From: Annona cherimola
Lineage: Eukaryota; Streptophyta; Magnoliopsida; Magnoliales; Annonaceae
NCBI GenBank assembly: GCA_030490835.1
Contig: CM059972.1
Location: forward strand, 7,036,264-7,100,263
Direction of reading: 5' to 3'
DNA: 64,000 bases
Shown piece by piece: positions 32,711 to 45,180 of the stretch. Under the pieces are notes generated by a model that did no database searches, was not told the origin of the DNA, and saw only the letters and a program-made list of their open reading frames with translations. A program made the translations under genes and the position numbers. Each line of letters begins with the position of its first letter. Position 1 is the first letter of the stretch.

Positions 32711-32726
32711 ACCCCCCCCCCCCCCC
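32711..32726. repeat. Poly-C tract
   Basis: This is an uninterrupted run of 15-16 C in an AT-rich setting. Confidence 0.9.
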
Positions 32727-33224
32727 ATCCCCCGACCCACTTCGACCAAAAAATAGTATTTACTACTATATAATAATAAAAACTTTTTGTATTGCACTTG
32801 GTTCACTTGGGATGAAAAAAATTAATAAGATAATAGTAAAGGTAATAATTAATAGTAAAATAATAAAGTTAACATAGTTGAAATATTTATGTGTAAATAT
32901 ATTTAAATGATTAAAATACAAAAATGATAACAACAAATTAGGATTGTGTCTTGTATGTTGCATGCGGATTATTTGCACAATAGTTCGCATGTGAAAGTGC
33001 ATAGTGAATATTCAATAGAGTACATTTTGATTTTACATAAGTACTTATAAAAGTCTTATTTATAAAAGCCTTGAGAGAAGTCTTAACGAAGCATGAGAGG
33101 GGTTCTTAAAGTGTCTTATTTGGAGCATGCGACATTTAAAAAATGAGCATGAGTTAATTCATCTCTTATTGTGGATATTATTTTTTTCTCGTGATTTTTC
33201 TTTTTAGGTTAAAAAATTTTATAG

Positions 33225-33680
33225 GGTTATTCTAAAATATACCTACTACATTTGACCTTAATTCAAAATATACATACTACGTTTTTAAAATTTTAAATAT
33301 ACCCACTACGTTTGCATTTAATCCAAAAAATGTCAATTCCGTAAAAAATCGTTAGTTAAAATTTTGAAATACCCAAAACAACCTTGTTGTAAAAGAATAA
33401 ATGATGAAATGAATAAAAAGAAAATGAAATTAAGGAGCTTTAAATTTAGAATTCATGTACGATTAGGGCATTAGTAAGTTATAATATTCATTGTTTCCAA
33501 TTGTGTCATAATATTTGAAGGGCATATTAGTAATTTCACATATTATTTAACGACGTTAACTTAGAGAATGAGCATTTTTAGGATTAAATGTAAACGTGGT
33601 GAGTATATTTAAGATTTTAGAAACGTAATTAGTATATTTAGAATTAATGTCAAACGTAGTAGGTATATTTGTGAATAACC
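33225..33680. mobile_element. AT-rich inverted-repeat element, family C (456 bp)
   Basis: The left end GGTTATTC then AAATATACCTACTAC and the right end GTAGTAGGTATATTTGTGAATAACC are inverted repeats of about 30 bases. A second pair of similar repeats lies just inside each end. Diverged copies occur at about 9085-9525 and 57690-58175. The class is not clear. Confidence 0.6.
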
Positions 33681-34410
33681 TAATGTTATATATAAACCTT
33701 AGTGTTTTATGTTTGTGATTTTTTATTGTTGTTTATTTAATCCTATTTTGTTATGCATGCTTGTACAATAATTTGTATCAAATTGAACTATGTGGTATTA
33801 GAGCTATGATTGTTAATTTGTTGAAGGCAATATCATAATTTTTTGTAGTGGTTGAAGAGGTTCAAATCTACTAATCAGATCTAATGGTGGCTAGTCATCA
33901 TATTAGCGATTTTATTCAACAATTCTATTTATTTTATCCTTTTATGTTTAGTTATTACTCTTATTAAATAATATTATTCTCATTTTTTATGAATACTGAT
34001 TATTTTATGTTGTAGTTAGAAAAGTGTAAAAGTATAAATGGAGGGTGAGAATAAAAAAAATTTTGAAATAAGAAAGTGATATGATGCGGTAAGTAATGAT
34101 CAAGAATAACGTCAATAGAATTAAAATAAATAGTACAAATTCTACATATGTTTACGAATTTTATCCCCGTTTCTACTTATACTTATGAACTTTTAAAATT
34201 TTTAAATACACTGATGTATTTTAGTCAAAATTCTATTCATAACCCCACCCTAAGTGAAACGACAAATATACTCAATATTTAATTATGAAATTATAAATAA
34301 AAATTATATTCAAATGATCCATGATTCTACATTAGCGAAAATAACATTATCGCTGTAAAAGTATCTAAAATTCTTTTAAATGTGAATTTTAGCTTATAAT
34401 TATAATCAGA

Positions 34411-34666
34411 GGTGTGTTTAGCATTTCCTTGAACTTATCAATTTAATACTTTTACTCTTCATAACTACTTCATTTTTTAATTATTTCTTCATATTTTATC
34501 ATACAACTACTCTACATATCTATCATATTTTTACAACTATTATATTTATTTTAATTTTATTCTCTTTACTTATCATCATTAGGTCACATCTTTTATTTTA
34601 AAAAATTTTACATCAAAATTTTTCATTCAAAATTTTTTAAAAATCTATCAAATAACAAAGACACCC
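34411..34666 (-). mobile_element. Harbinger-like MITE copy, reverse, in another repeat
   Basis: It begins GGTGTGTTTAG and ends AAAGACACCC, with the reversed family A interior. The surrounding 34139-34800 sequence resembles a second AT-rich repeat family seen at about 6806-7625 and 36282-36722, so this is probably a nested insertion. Confidence 0.5.
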
Positions 34667-34869
34667 TTGGATTTAGGCGTATTTTTTATTTCACAAAAGA
34701 ACGGTAGAATTAGATTTCTAAACAAAACATATGAGTATATTTGAAATTTTTAAAAGTTTATAAGTATAAATAAAATCAAGGTAAAATTTATTAGTATGTG
34801 AAAATTTTCCAAATAAATACGATATTTATACAGGAATATATGAAAATTGATAAAATTTACCCTAATTAA

Positions 34870-35320
34870 TGGTAGCTGATTAGGGCAAAGCCGACACTTT
34901 TCGGAACAGTGGGCAACAATGGAGCGCTACGCAGGGAACTACGCGCGAACCACGAGTTAGGTACCGAGAAAAGGTGAGAGGCGGGAGGAGAGATGTCGGT
35001 ACCCCTTGCTTCCGCCTTGGATTCGAATCATTCCCAAACACGCTGACGTGGGAGATGCTGCACATTGCGGACTACGCAAACGAAAGCAGCTCTGTCACCA
35101 CCGTTTAACTCCTACCCAAACGATAATACGTTCTAACGTTTGCTGGAGCCGATAACACGTGGATATTTTGCTGACTATGACTTCATTGACGAGTTATCAG
35201 AAAGTCAGAAAGTCAATGGTACTCCGGCAGATTTCGGATCTCCTGCACGTCCGCTCATTGCATTTCCAAAGTAACCCGCCCACATTCATGACTCCAGGGT
35301 CGTAATGTATTTGCCTGGGC
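34870..35320. other. GC-richer island without a recognised gene
   Basis: Composition and several ACGT-type motifs (GACGTGGG, AACACGTGG) are promoter-like, but no open frame here resembles a known protein and no gene follows on either side. Confidence 0.35.
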
Positions 35321-35444
35321 GTGGGGGTAAAAAAAAGAAGATACAAAAAACATGTAAGTTGTATGAAAATTTAGTGAACGTCATTTATCAAAGTAGACAC
35401 TGAATAACAAAAACAACAAATAGCTAGTTTAATTATTTTATTTA

Positions 35445-35707
35445 GGGTAAAAAAATGTCAATCAAAACTTTTTAATACAAAACTTTTTACTCTACGTAAC
35501 TACTTTATTTTTTAATTATTTTTTCACATTTTCCTGTACAAATTACCAAACTTTTCAATTATTTTTACACAACTAACCTATCTATTTTAACCTATCTTTT
35601 TACTCCTCATTATTACTCTTATTATATCACATCATTTTCAATCAATTTGACAACTTCTATTCCAAAAACTTTTCGTCAAAATTTTTACCTCCAACCAAAC
35701 ATACTCT
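35445..35707 (-). mobile_element. Degenerate family A MITE, reverse
   Basis: The interior contains family A blocks (CAAAACTTTTT, CTTTTCAATTATTTTTACACAACTA-like runs) and ends CCAACCAAACATACTC. The left terminus is worn. Confidence 0.5.
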
Positions 35708-37989
35708 TAATAATAAAAAAAATCCATTTTCAACGATTATTCTTATTTCAAATTTTCATCTTTATTATTTTACATATATACATTCCTATAAGGTCCTGTT
35801 TAGCAAGATAGAAAGCATAACTTTTACCCTTATTTTAATTTTTTAAGGAAGAATTATATATATATATTTATCTATCATTTTCACCTCTAATTTCATTTAT
35901 ATCCACCTACTTTCAAAAATATACCTTTATATTTTGCCCAAATTCTATTATATATGCACAGTTTTTGTAAAATAATGAATATGTTCAAATTCTAATTATA
36001 AATTTAAGCTAAAAATTCACGTTCAAATGCATTTTTAATACCTATATAGTTATATATATATCATACTTTTGGTATATTCTTCATTTCATATATAAGTGTG
36101 AGTATGAATAAAATTTTGAATACAATATGTAGGTATATTTAAAATATTTGAAAGTTCATTAATATAAATAGAATTAGAAATAAATTTATAAGTGTCCATA
36201 AAATTTATCCCTTTTTACTTGCTTTTATACTATCATCTTATTTATTTGAACTTCATTCCATTTATTATTTATTATTGGGGCAAACTTCATATATACTCAT
36301 GAATTTTATCCAAACTACACTTATATCTACGAATTTTAAAAAATGTCTCTTATACCTATAAATTTTTATCATAATTTTATATATATTCGTGTTGTTAGGA
36401 ATTCGTTAAATAAGTCATTAACTCCCATAGAACGAGGAATATGCTTCAACATTAATATAATTTGAAGTTGTTTTCTTGAAATCGAAAATTCGTATTGAAA
36501 TAATATATTATTTTATAGCTATAGAATTATTAAAAATTTATTATAATACGAATTTTTAGCTATAAAATTATAATTAGGGATGAATATATTTATCGTTTCA
36601 TAGAGAGTTAATGGTGCTTTTAACAGATTCTTAACTGCATAAATATATGTAAAATTAGGATGAAAATTTATAGATATAAAAAACATTTTAAAAATTCATG
36701 CATACAAGTAAAGGAATTTACCTTTATTATTATTCTCTTTGTTATTAGTCATTAATCTTATCCCCTCATTTGCTTTAAAATTTTTACCATTAATGCTTTC
36801 TTAGTTTTCCATTTACCGAAACAATTAAACGCAGTAATATCCTTTTTCAGCTAATAAGCATTTATGGATAAATATCAAAAAATCTTCGTACGTGGCCTTT
36901 TCTGACTTGGTCGATTGGTCCCAGCATTGTAATAATTTGAAAGGAAAATTTTAAATACGCTGCCGGAGCACTGTGTGCACGCTGGGTGGCTTGTCAGAGA
37001 GACGGCGCTTGTGACCGGGCCAGATAACACGTAAGGGATTAGAAAATTGTGCCAACCGTTCCTTGCAATGTCCTTCAGCCTGCTTGCTCCACGTCGCCTC
37101 TTTTAACCCTTCAATAATCGACAGATCTTTTGATGACTTTGAAACCACAAGTTGTTAAATTAATTACTCTCATTAAACCATGTTTCCTCAAAAGAAGGAG
37201 AGAGAGAAGAAGGTGGTTAAACAATATCACATAAAAATTTTCCCTTGCTAATTCAATGGTTTTAAAGAGAATTATAGATCAGGTTCACACAATTCTGGAT
37301 CCATAATAGCATTTTCACAGCAGCATCAAAAAGAGTTACGTGGTGACGTCTTTCTCTCTATAAATTCTGTGGGAGTCTAGGCTAGCTGGGAATATAGAAA
37401 AAAATAAAATATTGGTAACATAGTTGTAACAGTAATGTTTAGATAATGTAAGAACGATCTCAGAGGTCTTATTATAATACAAATTGAGATTATATAATAT
37501 ATGAATATCTTTAAAAAAATACTGAATCAATTAAATGGTTTTTTTTTTTCATTTTAGAGCATTTGCTTTCAAAACGCAAATTTAGTAGACCTCTTTCCAG
37601 GCAGTTGACCAAAATATTGTGTTAAGGATTTTTAATTAAAATAACCAATTTACCATAAACATTGAGGCCATTTTCTATATTAATTTTGGCTTTAGAATAT
37701 ATCATCTAGCAAACATTAGTCAATAGATGTTATTGGTTTAGTTAAGGAAAATTATATTATTAGCTTGGGTTTGCAAATGTATATTTTACCTAAGCTAATA
37801 CGACTACTCAAATTACCTTTTTCACCTAGCTTATATCATTGTGAATGATCAGCCAATATATATAATTTTTACGATTTTTTAATAATATTTCTTTTTTATG
37901 ATTCATGCCTAATTTATCTTATAATTTTCATCTTATATTTTTACTCAACTAATAATGACCAACATATATTAGCAAAGAGGAGATCAATG
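35708..37989. other. Intergenic, AT-rich repeats
   Basis: No gene is recognised. The stretches at 35865-36205 and 36282-36722 belong to the AT-rich repeat family of 6806-7625. A GC-richer patch at 36950-37150 holds no supported frame. Confidence 0.5.
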
Positions 37990-38433
37990 CTCTTTAAATG
38001 TGAGACATAAAACTCGCTCAACAGTGGTTGAAACTCCACTATGGCACCCTACCGATAGCAGACACAAACCGGTGACCAGTAAAGTAAAGATCTGGTGGCA
38101 TCTCTTTAGAATCTACAATAGTTCTAAAGGTAAAGAACTACATGCATATGAAACAAATCTAAATATCCATAACTAGTATGTTTATTCAATCATATGGCAG
38201 CAGAAATAATCTAAAATCACATCGTTTCAATCTCATCTCATTATCATCATTATAACTATAGATGTAAGGAAAGATTAAACTCATAGTGAAAGTAAATTTT
38301 ATGTTTATAAATCATAATCATAATAATAAAGCCTCTCTAACTACAACCCAGTATGCATGTATATTCTAATTTCCCCCCACTTAAATATGATATATATCTA
38401 TACATATTTTCTATCTTGCAAATACAATCTCAA

Positions 38434-38592
38434 AAAGTCACACAATCAAAGTTAACATAACTTATACTTGTCACAATTCACCTCAACTTGAGATTAATAT
38501 AATAAATACATCAATCTCGACAAAGTCACACGGTCAAAGTTAACATAACTTATACTTGTCACAATTTACCTCAACTTGAGATCAATATAACC
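38434..38592. repeat. 88-bp tandem duplication
   Basis: The block beginning AAAGTCACAC, with CAAAGTTAACATAACTTATA, is repeated with an 88-base period. The two copies are nearly identical over about 70 bases. Confidence 0.8.
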
Positions 38593-39483
38593 TAGTTCAT
38601 AGTTAGGCACCAGCAATATTAGTCCTACCAAAAAAATTGAAAACAAATGCACGAATCCAGGCAAACTTGGTAGTGCAGTCAGTGAAAACAACGGAAAATT
38701 ATGTCAAATCGATCATGTATGTCATATCACTGTAACAACCATGTTATGTCATGTCATAATCACACATATGACATATCTAGTTCACGATGCATGCTAAATG
38801 ATGGATACGCCTCAAGTATACAACTAGTGCTCATTATCGATGACATGACCTACTCAACTATCTAATATGTGTCCACTCATCAATGGCCGATGCACCCAAC
38901 TTGTAAAGGTTCACATACCCCGATCCAAGGTTTGGACTTAGCTCACATAGCATCACAACGTTACTTAAACTATCATACATGCAAACAATGCATATGCATT
39001 AATCACACTCATATGTTGTAACGCTCTGGCCTATGACATATTTATACATAAGTTTGTCATAGGATTTCATGCTAGGAATCTTTTGAAAAGTGTTGAAGTC
39101 CATAATTTAACTTACATTTATACTTTAAGCAAAAATAAAGTGATCTAAATTTTTTTTATACATATCTATAAAAAATTCCGACAGCGTCCCGTCTGTAACT
39201 AAGACGTTTCCTAAATACAAACATTTATCATATAATTCTTTACATCAAGAAATAACCTGTACCACTTCATTATAACTACAAACATCCTCTTTTCTTAACA
39301 AATTCATTATAGTCACACCAAACACCCCATACTCCAATATTCTTCATCTTACATCATCCATACATCCATACAATTTACAAAATATAACCGAATTAATGCT
39401 ACAAATATCTTTCACGCCATGCACACAAATTATATATATATTTTACACACGTCTCACAATCAATAGACAATCTAGCACTTCTA

Positions 39484-39755
39484 GGGGATGTTTGGGAATA
39501 TGAAAGTGGTGGGAAATGTGGTATTTGGTGGGAATAGAAAATAGAATATTTTGAAAATTGTGTGATTGATATGAAATAATAGGGGTAAAGTTGGAATAAA
39601 TAGGTTTGTTGGAAGGTAGTTGATAGGTGAAATGATTAGAATATAGGGGTAAAAGTGGAAAAATATAATGATTAGTTGTGAAATGATAGATCTCGAAATC
39701 TGTGCTCCCACATTTTCCCTCCCACATTTCCCACACCATGTTACCAAACGTCCCC
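39484..39755 (+). mobile_element. Harbinger-like MITE, related subfamily (272 bp)
   Basis: It begins GGGGATGTTTGGG and ends CCAAACGTCCCC, flanked by CTA on both sides. A diverged relative, rich in TTTCCCAC motifs, lies at about 7115-7425 in the opposite orientation. Confidence 0.7.
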
Positions 39756-41572
39756 CTAGAGTTTTTTTTATTACAAATCACATTCAAATATACACAAGAG
39801 CCTCATATGGCTCTTCACCTCATTGCCCTTCTACCCAGTAAAGTCTCTATTGCTCTTGAAATAAGAATACTCTGCAACTGTTTAATAAAATTAGTGAGTT
39901 CAAAGAACCCAGTAAGCAAGCGTTGCTAACAAGGAAAAACATGAAAACCTCTATAGATTATCATATATGCGTGAGGATGAAATGCAACCACAATATGCAT
40001 CATTCAATGACATAGTTTCCTCTATGGTAGGTGACACTTATCAGGTGATCACTCACTCTCATAGATCGGACGCACCAACTAGGCAACGTCAAGGACGGAC
40101 AACCTGTCCAATTAGCGGAACCTTTCATTCATTTTCATGCATGAATTACATTCACACCAATGATCAAGTGCATTTATGTCATAAAAAGAGTTTATTCGGC
40201 TAATCATAAAGAAAATGTTCGTTTCCAAAAGTCAGTTTCGAAAATATTATCTTAACAACATGAATATATATACATAAATAAATAAAAGAAATAGGGTAAT
40301 GGCTATTCCCAAAGATTTTTTTATGTTTGTATAAAATTAAATTAGCATACCTAAGAAAATTGACTGGATTTATAAATATTTCTAAGGAAACACATAAAGA
40401 CATAACGTGAACATTTATTGCAACAATCTTTCTCAAAGTAAGTAACAAAATAGAAATTTTATCACAATATCTCATTGAATTTGAAAAGCCTGCTTACCTT
40501 ACAGTCTCAGGTTGTGTCTTGCACTTTCTCCTCTCCTTTTCCTATCAAAATTAACAATTTTTTTGGCTAAGCATTGACTTAAATCACCATGTATTACATT
40601 ATAATTTTAATGGCTATGGATGCATTGATTTAAAAGCTAATAATAATAATATTATTATTTTTTATCCATTAAGTGCATACTTAAGATACATATGTTAGAC
40701 ATCTTAAAATCTATCAATCATTCTTATGTTGTGTGAATTTGTTATCCACTAATTTCACATAAATTTTCGACACCCATACCCTACCTACAACTTAACATCA
40801 CACTTCCGTAATTTTTTTTTTATATTTTAACATTCCAAATATTTTAAAATTTATCCATAAATAATGTTTAAATCAAATACTCCAAAAGCCCCATGTTTAA
40901 CCCATGTTTTTGGGGTTGCCCGATTTCCACGGGTCATGAAAAATTCTAATTTTTCTCCTTTTTACCTAAAATTGGGCATATTAATTTATAACTAATACAT
41001 CATAATAGCATTTGTAACTATTATATCATGATTTAGAATAAGAAAATTTGGATACACCACTCTTGAATTTTTGATTTCATATTTAGCTTGATTTTAGCCT
41101 TCCATTTTCATGATTTGGGTTCTAAATATCCTTTAATTCACGAATTTATCAAAATCCCCATGATTTTCCGGCTATTTTTGGGGATAAAAATCAAAATCCT
41201 ATTAATTTCAACTCTTGGATCCCTAAATACCCAAATCTACTACTCAAATCGGTGTAATTTACTTCCATACGTGTTTATCTAAGGTATTTTAGCAAAACCC
41301 CTATGTTTATTGCATGATTTGAAATAAAAATTGAAAAAACCCAACATAACCAATTGTCTCTTCCTTACCTCCGGCGACCCGGCGGTGACGGTGGCGTGGA
41401 CGGCAGTGTGGATGGCGGCGTGGATGGCAGACTCCCTCTCCTCTCTTCTTCCTTCTCCTTTTCTTTCTTCCTTTCTTCTTCTTCTTCTTCTTTCTTCCTC
41501 TCGGTTTTTTTTTTCTCTGGTTGCTTCTAGTACCCGATCTCCCTCTTACACCCCTTTAATGTTTCAGTGCTC

Positions 41573-41601
41573 TGCATGTGCACTGAAAACGTGCACATGC
41601 A
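41573..41601. other. Perfect 11-bp hairpin
   Basis: TGCATGTGCAC, seven loop bases and GTGCACATGCA form a perfect stem. A T run follows about 12 bases later. Function unknown. Confidence 0.6.
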
Positions 41602-43458
41602 GCAACATATAATTTTTTTTGACCGGGCTCTACATGTGTCACGTGCTTATTTCAAACCCATGTATAATCAATGCATTATGTAATTTCATAAAACCAAATT
41701 AAACATATAAGCAAAATATTTTGAAAAAGGCCTAGCCCTAAATCATCAAAATCAATACACGACATGAAAAATTCAAAATTTAAATAATTCAGAACCATCC
41801 AAATACACACTATGTCAATAAATTTGTAAACACATTAACCTCACAAAATGCATCCAATCCAAATCCCTATTTCCATCTCAATGTAAAAAGGTTGCACAAC
41901 TCAAACTCAATTCAACTACAATTTCAACAACTAAGTTTAAATATAAATTTCAAATCATACACCTCATATGTATTAAGCTATTATAAACATTGTTCTATAT
42001 GATACACAATCCTACATATCTCAAAGCATGTGCAAAAATCACTTACATCATCAAAGTTCTACATACCCATATATATATGGTTTTCACCCATTAAGCTTGA
42101 CTTAGGTATTTCATCAAATACATCATAGGCAATATCTAAAAAATTTATAAACTCTATGCCAAATCATTGAAGTTCAACCCAATGTATATCATTATCATAT
42201 ACAATCACCCCTAGATCACTAATTACAATCACCCCTATATCACTAATTTCATGGGTTTTTGCAAAACTCTTAAATCTCAACATTTCAAACTTTTCCTTAC
42301 AACCCTAGTCCCTTACAACAATCCAAATCAAGCAAAAAAACTACTTTGCCAGTACGCAAAGGTTAAATATCTCATTTGCAAGATAAACACATGATTTATT
42401 TTTAAAAAAAATAACATACTTCTTTATAAAGAAAATAGCGTACTTATGTTCAATGAAGTTTTTTTGCCAAAATACTTTACAGTTTAGTTTCAAGTTAAGC
42501 CCCATTTGAAATTTAATTTCTTCCAAATTTCTTTCAAAAATCTATCTTCAAATTTGAAATCTCTTGAGGCTTGATGCTTCTTAATGTCAAACAATGATTT
42601 TTGAAAAAGTTAAGCAAAACTTAGAAGATGGATTGAAGTCTAAGAATGGTAGAAGAAGAAAATGGAATAAGAAACTCACTTTTTTGACATCCATTTATCC
42701 CCTTTCATTGAAAAATTACAAATTGCCCCTACTTATATTTTCATAAAATTTTTTATTATGACTAAATTAAAATCATGAAACTTCTTTCAAATGGTCTTTT
42801 TTATTTTTTACAATATATTATATCTTAATCATAAATAAGGAATAATATAAAAATTCATGCCTTGCAAAGGATATAAATTTGTGATTTTTTGAACAAATCA
42901 CAGTGTAAGGCAAATAAAGATGAAATGCCAAATAAAATTAAAATTCATTTGCATTTATGAACATGCGGATTCTAATTCTCGTTTCGAGTTGGCAATGGGA
43001 GTTTCATCTCTTTTCTTACTTTTGTTTTCAAACAAAGAAAAAAAAATTATACGCATAATAAGAAAAGTAATATTAATAATGGAAAAAGTAATCCAATATA
43101 CATCGCATTTCATCCTATGGGAAGCTTTTGAATTGGCCCATTCGATCCAACGAGGCACGTTATAGAATTTTCACAGACATGTCATAAGGGGCGAGGGAAA
43201 CTGATGAGTGTCATGTTACTGGTAATAAATCAAATTTCTACCATCTCATGAGAAGAAGGGTAAAGATTCAGCAAAATACATGCCCTGCTCTTCTTATAAT
43301 TAAAAAAAAAAAGAAGAAAGAAGAAAGAATCCATGCCCTCCATAACTGCCACCTAACTAGCCAGGAATTGGGCTTGTCCTGCTAGTCAAATGTCCAAGAC
43401 TGAAAATGATTCAATCGTGTAGTTCTTGTATTGGTCCAAGCCCAAAAGAAGCAAAGGG

Positions 43459-43538
43459 ATGGAATCAATTTTGGAAAAAAGATGAAATTAATAAAGATTG
43501 GAATCAATTTTGGAAAAAAGATGAAATTAATAAAGACA
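43459..43538. repeat. 40-bp tandem duplication
   Basis: GGAATCAATTTTGGAAAAAA and the following GATGAAATTAATAAAGA occur twice back to back without change. This is a recent duplication. Confidence 0.85.
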
Positions 43539-43823
43539 TGCTTGAAAAACGACTTTGAGAAAGTTTGTGGAATATAGATCGAATAATTTATATTTTTGAT
43601 TCTGACAGGGAATATAACTTTAGGAACGGATGAACTACCGAGAGAATGTGGCTACCAAAAGGTTTTCGGCTACATTGAAAAATAACATGGTAAAAGAAGC
43701 TTTGCTTCTGAGGATGTTTGGTGATCTTGAAGGACTTAAAAAAAAATATTTCTAGTTTGGAAAACTGGGAGTGAAATGGGTATTACGTATGGTTGCAAGA
43801 AATTCTAAATAAAATGCAGTTTT

Positions 43824-43828
<5 letters not shown>

Positions 43829-43862
<34 letters not shown>
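43829..43862. repeat. (TA)n microsatellite
   Basis: This is a run of about 32 bases of alternating TA. Confidence 0.93.
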
Positions 43863-43868
<6 letters not shown>

Positions 43869-44795
43869 AGACTATATTTTGATTGCCCATGTCATAGTTT
43901 GATATGGATCCATATATAATATCAACGTTAAAGATGATCAACTGTCCATAGATATTGCAATTTCAAACTCCAATAAAGATCTTTGCTAGGTAATTTGGTG
44001 TGTTTGGATAAACCACGTAAAATGCAAAAGTGCAAAGGTCTCTTTTTCAATATATATTTAATGCGTTTAATTATCCCAATTAAATCAACGCAAGCAATTA
44101 ATCATGCCCTTCATCTCGGGATGAAAACGATCATAGCGAAAAAGCGCAACCTCTTGGATCTTACTGGCTACAGTCGTACTGATCTAAGGTTGAGGCAAAT
44201 TTCAAACAATTGCATACACAGCATCCAGTTTATCAAAATAAATTAACGAATAGGAAGTGGGAAAGTAAAGGAGATAATAATGACCATGAAAAGGCAAAAG
44301 GAAACTTCGAGTGGGAGACTTATGGGGTATCTTGTGGCAGTGGTGTGGGCCACTGAGTCAATGGTCTGAATCAAGAGCCATAATACTCACATGCAAAAGC
44401 CAGTGTACCACAGCTATACTACAGTTGCCAAGAGAAGAGCCTTTGATTCCTCAGTAGCCCAAATCCAATTGGAGGAATAAAAATACCCAAAGGCAGTGAA
44501 AAAGAATCCTCCTCTTTTTTCCAGGCCAGAATCCAGAATGGGAGAGAGGTCCACACTACACACAACAAGGCATTTACAACATGCGACTAAGATGCGTTTG
44601 ATTCTTCCAGGCAACACATGAACAGTTGCCCACAATATTCCTCGATCCATCAAGGCCTTTAATTAAATAACCACCCTTCTTCATATATATGATGCTTATC
44701 CAAATCAAAATCATTAAGATTGAAAACTACCCAAGATGGGGATGGGCTGGATAATGAATGTGGTGAACAAACATATACGGAGAAGAAGATGGAGG

Positions 44796-45180
44796 CTTTA
44801 TAAGGGAAGGCCGAGAGAGCCAGAGAGGATCAGGCCAGCTGGGGCCACGCGGTGATAGAAACCATACGATGAGAGAGTCAGATGGTAGAGCTGGTATGGT
44901 GGGCCTGTTGGAACAAGGAGATTGATAGAGAGTGAGGAATCCCATGCCTTTGCATGGATCGAAAGAGCACGCATATCTCCACAGAGAGGGTCAAATAAAA
45001 CTTTACATATATATATATATATAAATATAAAGTGGCTGGCGATTCAAAATCAACCATTCCCAGCAGTTGTAAAAGAAAGAAAGAAAAAAAAAAGAATATA
45101 CGAAGCCGGATGTACACATCATACATATTTACAGCAAGAGATGCATGGCTGGCTCATGGTCCAATCTCCTTCTCATTCCC
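44796..45180 (+). ncRNA. Possible small non-coding transcription unit with a hairpin
   Basis: A TATA-like CTTTATAAG at 44796-44804 is followed by a purine-rich leader. About 105 bases further on GGAACAAGGAGATTG (44910-44924) can pair with CAATCTCCTTCTCATTCC (45162-45179), and a CCATGC/GCATGG pair lies inside. The spacing and loop size are loose for a microRNA precursor, and I do not recognise a known microRNA. Very tentative. Confidence 0.2.

Larger units (their letters stand above)
37990..42760. other. Repeat-derived stretch, possibly a degenerate gypsy-type LTR
   Basis: The region is non-coding. TGTAACGCTCTGGCC at 39017 resembles the outer edge of gypsy LTRs such as the one at 24138. A GC-rich block followed by a CT-rich block (41370-41520) is also seen in long plant LTRs. 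Later insertions include the MITE at 39484-39755, and there is an 88-bp tandem repeat. No PBS, polypurine tract or coding domain was found, and the limits are not defined. Confidence 0.3.

Noticed and set aside
41331..41612. 93-codon frame in a GC-rich then CT-rich block
   Set aside because: The translation is low-complexity Ser/Leu sequence without a family match. The block looks like LTR-type non-coding DNA.
39017..41965. Solo LTR with TATGT target duplication
   Set aside because: A TGTAACG edge and a CA followed by TATGT can be found, but another pair of limits fits equally well, so the boundaries are not supported.
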